The notes: generated from the sequence alone by a model not told the origin. 6,416 bases of DNA from Mucilaginibacter sp. (GCA_025934475.1 JAICXZ010000197.1:1-6416); one strand, 5' to 3'. Positions 1 through 5,942 are shown, counted from the stretch's first letter. Numbers and translations: made by a program.

Positions 1-38
1 CACCTCCGCCTCCGCCGCCACCAAGCGGAAATAATTGA
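1..38 (+). CDS. 3' tail of an unidentified upstream gene (partial)
   Basis: A plus-strand terminator follows at 44-79, so a plus-strand gene probably ends here. Two frames are possible. The one starting at base 3 reads a run of seven prolines followed by SGNN and stops at TGA 36-38. The one starting at base 2 reads TSASAATKRK and stops at TAA 32-34. The proline-rich reading is slightly preferred because such low-complexity tails occur at protein ends, but too little is visible to choose. No ATG on the minus strand opens a gene reading leftwards out of the window. The function is unknown. Confidence 0.3.
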   Translation, partial: PPPPPPPSGNN

Positions 39-43
39 TATTT

Positions 44-79
44 CAAAGGCGCACTTTTTGGTGTGCCTTTGTTATTTTT
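44..79 (+). terminator. Rho-independent terminator of the upstream gene
   Basis: Arms 44-54 (CAAAGGCGCAC) and 61-71 (GTGTGCCTTTG) form an 11-base-pair stem with one G-T wobble around a T-rich six-base loop. A T-rich stretch follows at 72-79. The T-rich side lies to the right, so it terminates plus-strand transcription entering from outside the window. It ends only a few bases before the ATG of the acetyltransferase at 85. Confidence 0.75.
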
Positions 80-84
80 AGCCC

Positions 85-594
85 ATGGCCCTAGCAACAA
101 ACATTATCATTCGGGACGCCGGGGAGCAGGACCTTTCGGCGATCCTCGACATTTACAATCATGTAATCCTAAACACCACTTCGGTTTACAGCGAAGAGCC
201 GCACACTTTTCAAATGCGGCTAAACTGGTACAATGAACGAACCAATAATGGTTTTCCGGTTCTCGTTGCAGAGCAGGAAGGGCAGGTGATTGGCTTTGCC
301 AGCTTCGGGCATTTCAGAGTATGGCCCTGTTATCGGTATACGGTCGAGAATTCCGTTTACGTTCATGTTGATCATAGGCGCAAAGGCGTAAGCAAATTAT
401 TGATGCAGCCACTGATCGACCGAGCGCGCAAAATGGGGATGCATGCCATAATAGCAGGAATCGATGCCGATAACAATACCAGCTTCAGGCTTCATCAATC
501 ATTCGGATTTGTGGAGGTTGCGCATTTTAAAGAAGTAGGTTTCAAATTCGGCCGCTGGCTCGATCTGAAATTTATGGAACTATCGCCGCTTTAA
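85..594 (+). CDS. GNAT N-acetyltransferase, phosphinothricin/methionine-sulfoximine acetyltransferase-like
   Basis: This is a 169-residue cytoplasmic acetyl-CoA-dependent N-acetyltransferase of the PAT/YncA (MnaT) branch of the GNAT superfamily. Members acetylate the amino group of phosphinothricin, methionine sulfoximine or related amino acids. Visible hallmarks are IYNHV (23-27), TTSVYSEEP (31-39), GFPVLVAE (56-63), GFASFGHFR (70-78), YRYTVENSVYV (83-93), the acetyl-CoA loop at 98-103, IIAGIDADN (122-130) and GFKFGRWLDLKFM (152-164). The length is normal for the family. The pyrophosphate-binding loop reads RRKGVS where R/QxxGxG/A is usual, so Ser103 replaces a small glycine or alanine. The start at 85 is favoured because the domain begins at residue 7 and the next in-frame Met is residue 44, inside the fold. 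No Shine-Dalgarno sequence is seen. The gene stands alone, close behind a terminator and convergent with the membrane protein gene downstream. The family call is firm; the substrate is not known. Confidence 0.92.
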   Translation: MALATNIIIRDAGEQDLSAILDIYNHVILNTTSVYSEEPHTFQMRLNWYNERTNNGFPVLVAEQEGQVIGFASFGHFRVWPCYRYTVENSVYVHVDHRRKGVSKLLMQPLIDRARKMGMHAIIAGIDADNNTSFRLHQSFGFVEVAHFKEVGFKFGRWLDLKFMELSPL

Positions 595-748
595 AATTTT
601 CTGATCTTATAAATTGCTGTAATAACGAACGTTAAGCAGACCAGTTAGATGTTGATAAATTTCGATAACCCTGTACAACCTGCAGGCGTAAAAGTAGCCG
701 ATCTGTTATAGGTAAGATTAATAACAAATACGTTCTTTACCCAATCAC

Positions 749-788
749 AAAATCCCGCGTTCAACAGTGTGCGAGCCGGGATTTTTTT
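749..788. terminator. Bidirectional intrinsic terminator between convergent genes
   Basis: Arms AAAATCCCG (749-757) and CGGGATTTT (777-785) pair perfectly over nine bases around a 19-base loop. On the plus strand the stem runs into seven Ts (782-788) and further T-rich sequence, giving a strong terminator for the acetyltransferase. On the minus strand the hairpin begins about seven bases after the stop codon of the membrane protein gene (793-795) and its last arm ends in four Ts, so it probably serves both genes. The rest of the gap, 595-748, shows nothing beyond a 20-codon chance-level ORF. Confidence 0.75.
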
Positions 789-792
789 GTTT

Positions 793-1989
793 TTATATCT
801 TTAGCTTCAGGTGTTTCCTTTCCAAAAATCCTCCGATAATCACCACCACAAACGCCACTGCCCACGATCTGAAGAACCCTCCCCAGCCGTAGTTCAGGAA
901 GTCGGGATATTGAAAGCCGAACAGGTTATAAAGACCAATCTGTAAGTAGGGAATAAGATAGCAGGTTAATGTTGCAGTACCAGCCGGCCAAATCAAACTG
1001 AACCAATTCTTCTTGTGTTTGCAATCGACCAGGTAGATCATAATCTCGAAAACCAGGATGCTGATACCGGTACAAATAAATATCCATGACGGCGTAGCGC
1101 GAATTTTAGAGATACCTTCTGTATACGGTCTGATCAGGAACCCTGCTGCAATCACCAGGCAGCCCGCCGCAAAGAGTGCCACCCACACTTTAGTATTGAA
1201 GCCCTTGCTAACCATTCGTGCGTACCACATTGAGATCACAGTACCGGCCAGCACCAGCGAGATTGAAGAGCCATCATAAATGCCGATGATATTAAGCTTA
1301 AGGTGCAATCCATGATCAACAATATTAAAGCCCATAAACACCAGGAACGCAATGATAACCCCGGTAAAATTGCCCTTTACCAAAAAATAAGCGAATGCAC
1401 AAACCAGGTAAGACCAGCCGATGATACCCAAAATTCCCCACCACTCGGGCCGCATCCAATGGGTTTCGGCGCTGTGTCTTTCGCCGCCTTTGTAAATAAT
1501 AGCCATAGCGATGAGTATGGCCCAGCCTGCGATTCGCAATATATTTTGGGTCATTTTACTTATGGCATCCGAATAATCGATCCAGATCAGAAAGAATGCC
1601 AGTGTGATCAGTATTTCCCAAACTGCTTCGGGCAAAATCGCTGCGTTGCTATAACTTTCGAGATTTACATGAAAGAAACCCATTACCAGCAAAGCAAGGG
1701 AGCGCGAAAGTATACCTAACGAAATTGACCCCGATGATCCGCCCTTTTTTATTTTCCGGTCTAGCGCCAGAGGAATAGATAAACCCACGATGAACAGGAA
1801 TGCCGGGAAAATGGTATCGGCGAATCCCATGCGATCCTCCATCCGCTTGGCATGATCCATCCAGTAGGGGACTCCCTTAACGCCGCTCAGGTCATTAATA
1901 AAGATCATGCAAAGCATATTAAGCGCGCGAAAGGCGTCGACAGACAAAAGGCGTTTTGGTGCCTCTTTAAAAACCAGGGACTCAGTCAT
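793..1989 (-). CDS. DUF5009/HGSNAT-like multi-pass membrane acyltransferase
   Basis: This is a 398-residue inner-membrane protein with roughly ten hydrophobic segments, resembling the DUF5009 and NagX/heparan-alpha-glucosaminide N-acetyltransferase (HGSNAT-like) group. Members carry acetyl groups across the membrane to sugar substrates, although most bacterial ones are untested. The N-terminus has the typical block RLLSVDAFRALNMLCMIF (13-30), then YWMDHA (42-47) and FADTIFPAFLFIVGLSIPLAL (56-76). His46 lies where the acetyl-accepting histidine is expected in HGSNAT-type enzymes, by alignment from memory. Further hydrophobic stretches lie near 91-110, 120-137, 150-166, 185-204, 208-224, 243-257, 268-286, 301-321, 330-352 and 370-390. 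ISKIRATPSWIF (293-304) matches the conserved C-terminal block of the family. It lies downstream of the methyltransferase on the same strand, 103 bases away, and could share its transcript. Substrate unknown. Confidence 0.85.
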   Translation of the reverse strand: MTESLVFKEAPKRLLSVDAFRALNMLCMIFINDLSGVKGVPYWMDHAKRMEDRMGFADTIFPAFLFIVGLSIPLALDRKIKKGGSSGSISLGILSRSLALLVMGFFHVNLESYSNAAILPEAVWEILITLAFFLIWIDYSDAISKMTQNILRIAGWAILIAMAIIYKGGERHSAETHWMRPEWWGILGIIGWSYLVCAFAYFLVKGNFTGVIIAFLVFMGFNIVDHGLHLKLNIIGIYDGSSISLVLAGTVISMWYARMVSKGFNTKVWVALFAAGCLVIAAGFLIRPYTEGISKIRATPSWIFICTGISILVFEIMIYLVDCKHKKNWFSLIWPAGTATLTCYLIPYLQIGLYNLFGFQYPDFLNYGWGGFFRSWAVAFVVVIIGGFLERKHLKLKI

Positions 1990-2092
1990 CGTGTTTCAGG
2001 TTATTAAAAGGATGACGTAAGTTATTAAAATATTTTAAAATGTTGATTGAGTTGGATTAAGTTGGTTAAGGTAAAACTTTTCCAGGTGAGAT
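1990..2092 (-). promoter_or_regulatory. Repeat-bearing spacer, possible control region of the membrane acyltransferase gene
   Basis: This 103-base gap lies between the methyltransferase stop and the start of the membrane acyltransferase. It is A/T-rich and contains an exact 10-base direct repeat, GTTATTAAAA, at 2000-2009 and 2021-2030. An exact 14-base palindrome, TTAAAATATTTTAA, lies at 2025-2038. Three imperfect units beginning GTTG lie at 2042-2050, 2051-2060 and 2061-2070. No convincing TAnnTTTG promoter element is present on the minus strand, and there is no Shine-Dalgarno sequence. A regulatory role is inferred from position and repeats only. Confidence 0.3.
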
Positions 2093-2935
2093 CTAAGCCT
2101 TTTCCAGTACAAAAATATCCTGGAAGAAAACTCCGGGGTTTTCCTTCCAGTTGCCTGGATAATACTGACTGATTTTTAATCCGGAAGATTTTAGTAATTC
2201 ATCAATCCCTTTTCGTGTAACGCCAATGGCATTTTCGGGGATACTAGCCGATGGTACAGTAAACCAATTTTTGGACCCGTAAGCACTTACCTTAAATATC
2301 CAGTCGTTTTGATTGGTGTTATGAAACCGGCCCGGTGCATCGCTTCTTTTAGATAACGATTGCTCATAATCTTCATCAAGGCAGAAAAAGGTGATGATGG
2401 CTTTGCCATCTTTCTTTAAAACACGGTGAACTTCCTTCATATAAAACGAAGCATCTTTTTCGCTCAAATGCGTCCATACGGAAAGTGCCGTCAGCAAATC
2501 GTGCGAGTCGTCGGCAATGGGCCAGGGTTTTAATTGCTTTGATTGATCGCTTGCATAGGTGGGGTTGGCAACATCGAGATGAATAAAATGGTAATTATCC
2601 ATTTTGAAGTTTTGGCGGCAGAAATTAATGTCTTCGATCATGACATCGATGCCGGTATAATTGCCTCCGTCGTACACAAAAGGTTCCAACGCAATGCCAA
2701 GCAGACCGGTGCCGCAGCCAATATCCAGGATTTGATTGCCTGTCTTTTTTACCAGCGTTTGATAAATGATGGTCTGAAAAATCCCGATCACATGCGCCCA
2801 TTCGCCATAAGCAAGCTTACCACCGCGGCGATTTTTAAAATCAGGTATTAGTCGCAGATTTTTTGTCCGTCGCAAATGCGAACGGTCAACTTTGCGAAAA
2901 ATATTATCCACCCAGGTAAATAGTTTGTCTTTCAT
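2093..2935 (-). CDS. Class I SAM-dependent methyltransferase
   Basis: This is a 280-residue soluble protein with a Rossmann-type methyltransferase core. Motif I is ILDIGCGTGLLGIAL (69-83), the glycine-rich SAM-binding loop. The acidic residue at the end of strand 2 is Asp97 in YTGIDV (93-98). The post-core signature HDLLTALSVWTHLSEKDASFYMKEV (145-169) is followed by RVLKKDGKAIITFF (171-184), typical of Methyltransf_11/25-type proteins. The N-terminal 65 residues are basic and lack a signal peptide. The C-terminal part (about 225-280) has a substrate-lid-like region ending in a WKENPG...FQDIFVLEKA pattern seen in small-molecule and glycan-modifying methyltransferases. The substrate cannot be read from the sequence. 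The gene is the first of a possible two-gene minus-strand unit with the membrane acyltransferase, and is divergent from the small exported protein gene. The start at 2935 is the first ATG and leaves a complete fold. Confidence 0.88.
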   Translation of the reverse strand: MKDKLFTWVDNIFRKVDRSHLRRTKNLRLIPDFKNRRGGKLAYGEWAHVIGIFQTIIYQTLVKKTGNQILDIGCGTGLLGIALEPFVYDGGNYTGIDVMIEDINFCRQNFKMDNYHFIHLDVANPTYASDQSKQLKPWPIADDSHDLLTALSVWTHLSEKDASFYMKEVHRVLKKDGKAIITFFCLDEDYEQSLSKRSDAPGRFHNTNQNDWIFKVSAYGSKNWFTVPSASIPENAIGVTRKGIDELLKSSGLKISQYYPGNWKENPGVFFQDIFVLEKA

Positions 2936-2982
2936 AAGTATTGTATTTGTAGAGCCGGGCTAATAAGGCGGGCGAGCGGCTG

Positions 2983-2990
2983 CAAAACTA
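2983..2990 (-). promoter_or_regulatory. Candidate Bacteroidota -7 promoter element for the methyltransferase
   Basis: The minus strand reads TAGTTTTG, an exact match to the Bacteroidota sigma factor -7 consensus TAnnTTTG. It lies 47 bases upstream of the methyltransferase ATG, leaving an untranslated leader of roughly 40 bases. No clear TTTG or TTG -33 element lies at the usual distance, so the call rests on the -7 element and its position in a divergent intergenic region. Confidence 0.45.
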
Positions 2991-3095
2991 TCTGTTTAAG
3001 TGATTAAAACATCAGTGGGTCTTAAATTGATTTGTAACAATGATACTGATTTTTCATATCGGCCATCGGTTTACGAATTCATATTCAAAACCAGA

Positions 3096-3200
3096 ATGAC
3101 CACGATAGCGCAAAATCCTGTTCATCCTTCAACTCTTCCAACTCAGGTTTTAAATAAACCGGTGCCCGCTAAAACTTACGATATTCAGGGGCATGTTTGA
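3096..3200 (+). CDS. Doubtful small ORF, 34 residues
   Basis: ATG 3096 follows an A-rich stretch and opens 34 codons beginning MTTIAQNPVHPS and ending YDIQGHV. The product is hydrophilic, proline- and threonine-rich, with no transmembrane segment or recognised motif. The frame stays open upstream to a GTG at 3000, giving 66 codons. It could be a real small protein, a leader peptide for the gene at 3253, a remnant of a decayed gene, or chance. Its stop codon overlaps the putative -33 element of the next gene, which argues against one shared transcript. Confidence 0.2.
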   Translation: MTTIAQNPVHPSTLPTQVLNKPVPAKTYDIQGHV

Positions 3201-3227
3201 ATTGATATGGTAAGATCAATATATTTA
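3196..3227 (+). promoter_or_regulatory. Candidate Bacteroidota promoter for the small exported protein
   Basis: TTTG at 3196-3199 is followed after 20 bases by TATATTTA at 3220-3227. This matches the Bacteroidota -33 TTTG and -7 TAnnTTTG arrangement with one mismatch at the last base. Transcription would begin near 3232, giving a leader of about 20 bases. That leader is rich in A and C and lacks a Shine-Dalgarno sequence, as is common for well-translated genes in this phylum. Confidence 0.5.
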
Positions 3228-3252
3228 GTCGACACAAAACAAAAACACAAAA

Positions 3253-3504
3253 ATGAAAACTGACATCTACACAAAGGTTGTATTGACCATTATCGCCATT
3301 GCTTTAACTGCCAACCTGCTTAAGGGGATTCTTGTTAGCCCGGCTAAGGCTGATACTAGGAAATTCGTGACAGTCCCTCTTAATTCCGACGGAAGTATCA
3401 ACGTGAAATTTGCTAAAGGTGAAACCATGGATGTTAATATAGTAGGCGCCAGTTATCGGGCTCTTTCGGATGCGGGTACCCTGGAAGTAAAAGTAACTAA
3501 CTGA
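3253..3504 (+). CDS. Small exported or membrane-anchored protein of unknown function
   Basis: This 83-residue protein begins with a short positive stretch (K2, K8) and a hydrophobic segment (about 9-28, VVLTIIAIALTANLLKGILV). A signal-peptidase-I-like site follows: PAKA (30-33) before D34. Without cleavage the segment would be a membrane anchor with the rest in the periplasm. The mature part, about 50 residues, starts RKFVTVPLNSDGSINVKF and alternates polar and hydrophobic residues, suggesting a small beta-rich domain. It has no cysteines, so it is not a lipoprotein. The favourable promoter candidate and the A-rich leader directly before the ATG support a real gene. I do not recognise a named family, although short proteins of this shape occur in Sphingobacteria. 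It is followed after 135 bases by the DUF218 gene on the same strand, with no clear terminator between. Confidence 0.75.
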   Translation: MKTDIYTKVVLTIIAIALTANLLKGILVSPAKADTRKFVTVPLNSDGSINVKFAKGETMDVNIVGASYRALSDAGTLEVKVTN

Positions 3505-3639
3505 AGTTTCAAAAGCCGGCAGTGGCATCGTGCATCGGGAGTTAAATCCAGGGTGTTGTTTTTTGTGGCTCGACCAATCTTTTTCGTATCATTTACCGTT
3601 AAAAATTTTCCTGCTATTTTGGCGGCTGATTTATAAAAC

Positions 3640-4392
3640 ATGTATAGCCTTTTCTCACTTATATTCACAACCATACTTTGGCCACTCAGTTGGGCGGTTG
3701 CATTACTCATCATAGCGGCAGTTTCTAAGAAACCACGACGTAAAAAGCGTTGCCTGATATGGTCAATCGTTATCCTTGTCCTGTTTTCAAATAGGTTTCT
3801 GCTCAGCCTGTTTGCCAAAGCCTGGGACGTTGCCCCGGCTCCATTGCCGGAAGGAAAGGTTTATAGCGCGGCCATTATATTGGGGGGCTTTACCAACGTC
3901 GATCTGGAAAACAAGGGCTTTTTCACGGATCACAGCGATCGTCTCATTGAGGGCATGTATCTCAAGAGCACAGGCAGGGTATCGCATATCATGATGAGCG
4001 GCGGTAACAGCGACAGAATAGCTAAGAAATTTACCGAAGCCCGCTGGGTAAGAAAGACGCTGCTGGAAATGCATTACCCGGATACAGCCATCCTGATCGA
4101 TCAAAAATCGACCAACACCTACGAGAATGCCATATACACCAAGCGGATACTTGATAGTGCGCATTTAAAACCGCCCTATTTGCTGGTCACTTCGGCATTT
4201 CATATGCGCAGGTCGATGTATAACTTCAAAAAGAAGGGCATGGATGTAATCCCGTATCCCTGCGACTACCTTGCCGGAAATGCACCACTTTGGGTTATCG
4301 ACTATTTTGTGCCAAACGCTAACGTGATGTATGCCTGGGATTATTACCTCAAAGAGGCGGTTGGTATCGTTGTGGAGCATTTAAAATCATGA
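3640..4392 (+). CDS. DUF218/YdcF-family (SanA/ElyC-like) membrane protein
   Basis: This 250-residue protein has two N-terminal transmembrane segments (about 5-28 and 38-58), separated by a basic loop KKPRRKKR (30-37), and then a DUF218 domain (about 75-245). Domain signatures are SAAIILGGF (76-84), HIMMSGGNSD (116-125), the conserved acidic Glu133, the STNTYENA block (157-164) and LLVTSAFHMRRS (181-192). The E. coli relatives SanA, ElyC and YdcF are linked to envelope permeability, peptidoglycan and lipid-carrier metabolism, but the biochemical activity of the family is not settled. The basic loop between the segments suggests that the loop is cytoplasmic and that the DUF218 domain lies in the periplasm. 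It is followed by the biotin carboxylase gene after 48 bases, and could be co-transcribed with it or with the small exported protein. No exact promoter element is seen just upstream of its start. Confidence 0.88.
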   Translation: MYSLFSLIFTTILWPLSWAVALLIIAAVSKKPRRKKRCLIWSIVILVLFSNRFLLSLFAKAWDVAPAPLPEGKVYSAAIILGGFTNVDLENKGFFTDHSDRLIEGMYLKSTGRVSHIMMSGGNSDRIAKKFTEARWVRKTLLEMHYPDTAILIDQKSTNTYENAIYTKRILDSAHLKPPYLLVTSAFHMRRSMYNFKKKGMDVIPYPCDYLAGNAPLWVIDYFVPNANVMYAWDYYLKEAVGIVVEHLKS

Positions 4393-4403
4393 TCGCAGTG
4401 TCA

Positions 4404-4435
4404 TTGCTGCTTTCCCGGTAAATCTTATACATTTG
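4404..4435 (+). promoter_or_regulatory. Candidate promoter of the biotin carboxylase gene, near-leaderless
   Basis: TACATTTG at 4428-4435 matches the Bacteroidota -7 consensus TAnnTTTG exactly. A TTG at 4404-4406 lies 21 bases upstream as a possible -33 element. The ATG at 4441 is only five bases after the -7 element, so transcription from here would start almost at the initiation codon. The element lies in the 48-base gap after the DUF218 gene. It may give the carboxylase its own transcript, or it may be a chance match in an operon. Confidence 0.4.
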
Positions 4436-4440
4436 TTGAT

Positions 4441-5928
4441 ATGCAGAAAATTTTGGTTGCCAATCGCGGCGAGATAGCGTTGCGTGTAATGCGTTCGGCC
4501 CGCGAAATGGGAATAAAAACGGTAGCTGTTTATTCAGCTGCCGACCGTGATGCGCTCCACGTGCGCTATGCAGACGAAGCTGTTTTTATCGGCGAAGCAC
4601 CTTCCAGCAAATCTTACCTTGTTGGCGAAAAGATCATCAGCGCCTGTAAAAAAACAGGTGCCGAAGGGATACATCCCGGTTATGGTTTCCTTTCAGAAAA
4701 TGCTGCTTTCGCACGTATGGTGCGCGAGGCGGGATTGACGCTGATCGGTCCATCGCCTGAGGCAATGGAAGTGATGGGCAACAAGCTATCGGCGAAAGCA
4801 GCTGCATTAAAATATAACATTCCAATGGTGCCAGGCACCGAAGAGGCTATTTCTGATATCCCTGAGGCCAAGAAACGAGCCATCGAAGTAGGCTTTCCAA
4901 TCCTCATCAAGGCCGCGGCCGGCGGTGGCGGTAAGGGCATGCGCATTGTAGAGCACCCCGGGGACTTTGAGGAGCAGATGCACCTGGCGGTTTCAGAAGC
5001 GACATCAGCTTTCGGTGATGGTTCAGTATTCATTGAGCGTTATGTTTCCTCGCCACGGCATATCGAGATTCAGGTGTTGGGAGATACCCACGGCAATATA
5101 GTCCATCTGTTCGAACGCGAATGCTCGGTACAACGACGTCATCAAAAGGTGATCGAGGAAGCGCCATCAGCCATACTTACGCCCGAAATACGCGAGCAAA
5201 TGGGTAAATGCGCGGTGGACGTGGCGCGATCAGTAAGTTATACCGGAGCCGGGACAGTTGAGTTCATTATGGACGATCACCTGAATTTCTACTTCCTGGA
5301 AATGAATACCCGCCTGCAGGTGGAACATCCGGTTACTGAACTTATCACGGGTGTCGATTTGGTAAAAGAGCAGATCAGGATAGCAAGGGGAGAGCCAATC
5401 AGCTTTAAACAAGAGGATTTAGAGATTAACGGTCACGCTATCGAATTGCGTGTTTATGCCGAAGACCCAGCCAATAATTTTTTACCCGATATAGGCATGT
5501 TACAAACCTACGTAACCCCCAAAGGCCCCGGCGTACGGGTGGATGACGGCTTTGAGCAGGGCATGGAAATACCTATCTATTATGACCCGATGATTGCCAA
5601 GCTTACGACTTATGGGAAGGATAGGACGGAGGCGATAAAACGGATGATCCGAGCTATTGACGAATACCAAATTACCGGCATTACCACTACACTCGGTTTT
5701 GGCCGATTTGTGATGCAGCATGAGGCCTTCACTTCCGGGCAGTTCGATACCCACTTTGTCAAAAAATATTTCACGCCCGATGTACTTCAAAATGCCAATG
5801 AAGACGAAGCTAAAATCGCGGCCATGGTAATGGAAAAACTGCTTGACGAGAAAGCTTTTCATCAAAATGGACAAGCTGTTGTTGCGGAGAGTTCGGCATG
5901 GGTGAAGAATAGGAGGGAGAATTACTAA
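4441..5928 (+). CDS. accC: Biotin carboxylase subunit of an acetyl-/acyl-CoA carboxylase
   Basis: This 495-residue cytoplasmic enzyme carboxylates biotin on a carrier protein using ATP and bicarbonate, the first half-reaction of acetyl- or propionyl-CoA carboxylase. The N-terminal domain begins KILVANRGEIALRV (3-16) with GIHPGYGFLSEN (76-87). The ATP-grasp domain follows, with Lys115, Lys157 and the glycine-rich loop KAAAGGGGKGMRIV (157-170). Active-site residues are in place: His207, RRHQK (232-236), Glu274, EMNTRLQVEHPVTE (287-300) with Glu287, Asn289, Arg291 and Glu295, and Arg337. The C-terminal domain includes ELRVYAEDP (335-343) and YYDPMIAKL. E. coli AccC has 449 residues; this one has about 45 more at the C-terminus, ending in a WVKNRREN pattern typical of Bacteroidota acyl-CoA carboxylase alpha subunits. 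There is no biotinyl domain, and no carrier-protein or carboxyltransferase gene in the window. The start matches the family start exactly. Whether it serves acetyl- or propionyl-CoA carboxylase is open. Confidence 0.95.
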   Translation: MQKILVANRGEIALRVMRSAREMGIKTVAVYSAADRDALHVRYADEAVFIGEAPSSKSYLVGEKIISACKKTGAEGIHPGYGFLSENAAFARMVREAGLTLIGPSPEAMEVMGNKLSAKAAALKYNIPMVPGTEEAISDIPEAKKRAIEVGFPILIKAAAGGGGKGMRIVEHPGDFEEQMHLAVSEATSAFGDGSVFIERYVSSPRHIEIQVLGDTHGNIVHLFERECSVQRRHQKVIEEAPSAILTPEIREQMGKCAVDVARSVSYTGAGTVEFIMDDHLNFYFLEMNTRLQVEHPVTELITGVDLVKEQIRIARGEPISFKQEDLEINGHAIELRVYAEDPANNFLPDIGMLQTYVTPKGPGVRVDDGFEQGMEIPIYYDPMIAKLTTYGKDRTEAIKRMIRAIDEYQITGITTTLGFGRFVMQHEAFTSGQFDTHFVKKYFTPDVLQNANEDEAKIAAMVMEKLLDEKAFHQNGQAVVAESSAWVKNRRENY

Positions 5929-5942
5929 TTTCCCTTTATTAT

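Larger units (their letters stand above)
2936..3252. other. Divergent intergenic region, 317 bases
   Basis: This gap separates the minus-strand methyltransferase from the plus-strand small exported protein. It holds the methyltransferase promoter candidate near its left end, the promoter candidate of the small gene near its right end (3196-3227), and an open stretch on the plus strand from 3000 to 3200 containing a doubtful 34-codon ORF from ATG 3096. No terminator, tRNA-like fold or mobile-element end is apparent. The middle, 3001-3095, shows nothing I can name. Confidence 0.6.

Noticed and set aside
1..24. The proline/glycine-codon tract at the left edge, considered as a minus-strand glycine-rich protein or a tandem repeat.
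   Set aside because: No minus-strand start codon opens a frame into it, and the following terminator points to a plus-strand gene. The visible tract is too short to call a repeat array.
649..711. A 20-codon ORF between the GNAT gene and the terminator, beginning MLINFDNPVQ.
   Set aside because: It is very short, has a stop codon directly before the ATG and no recognisable motif or promoter element, so it is at chance level.
1058..1719. Two plus-strand open frames of 73 and 138 codons (1058-1279 and 1303-1719).
   Set aside because: They lie antisense inside the membrane acyltransferase gene, whose minus-strand translation has clear family motifs and hydrophobic segments. The plus-strand translations look like shadow frames.
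3505..3639. A search for a terminator or riboswitch between the small exported protein and the DUF218 gene.
   Set aside because: Only short, weak pairings and a T-rich patch without a stem were found, and no exact TAnnTTTG element. One near-match, TATTTTG at 3615-3621, is one base short in spacing.
3453..3818. A 121-codon minus-strand open frame across the gap between the small exported protein and the DUF218 gene.
   Set aside because: It overlaps the 3' end of one supported gene and the 5' end of another in antisense, and shows no family motif.
4680..5033. A 117-codon minus-strand frame rich in alanine and proline.
   Set aside because: It is the antisense shadow of the glycine- and alanine-rich ATP-grasp loop of the biotin carboxylase.
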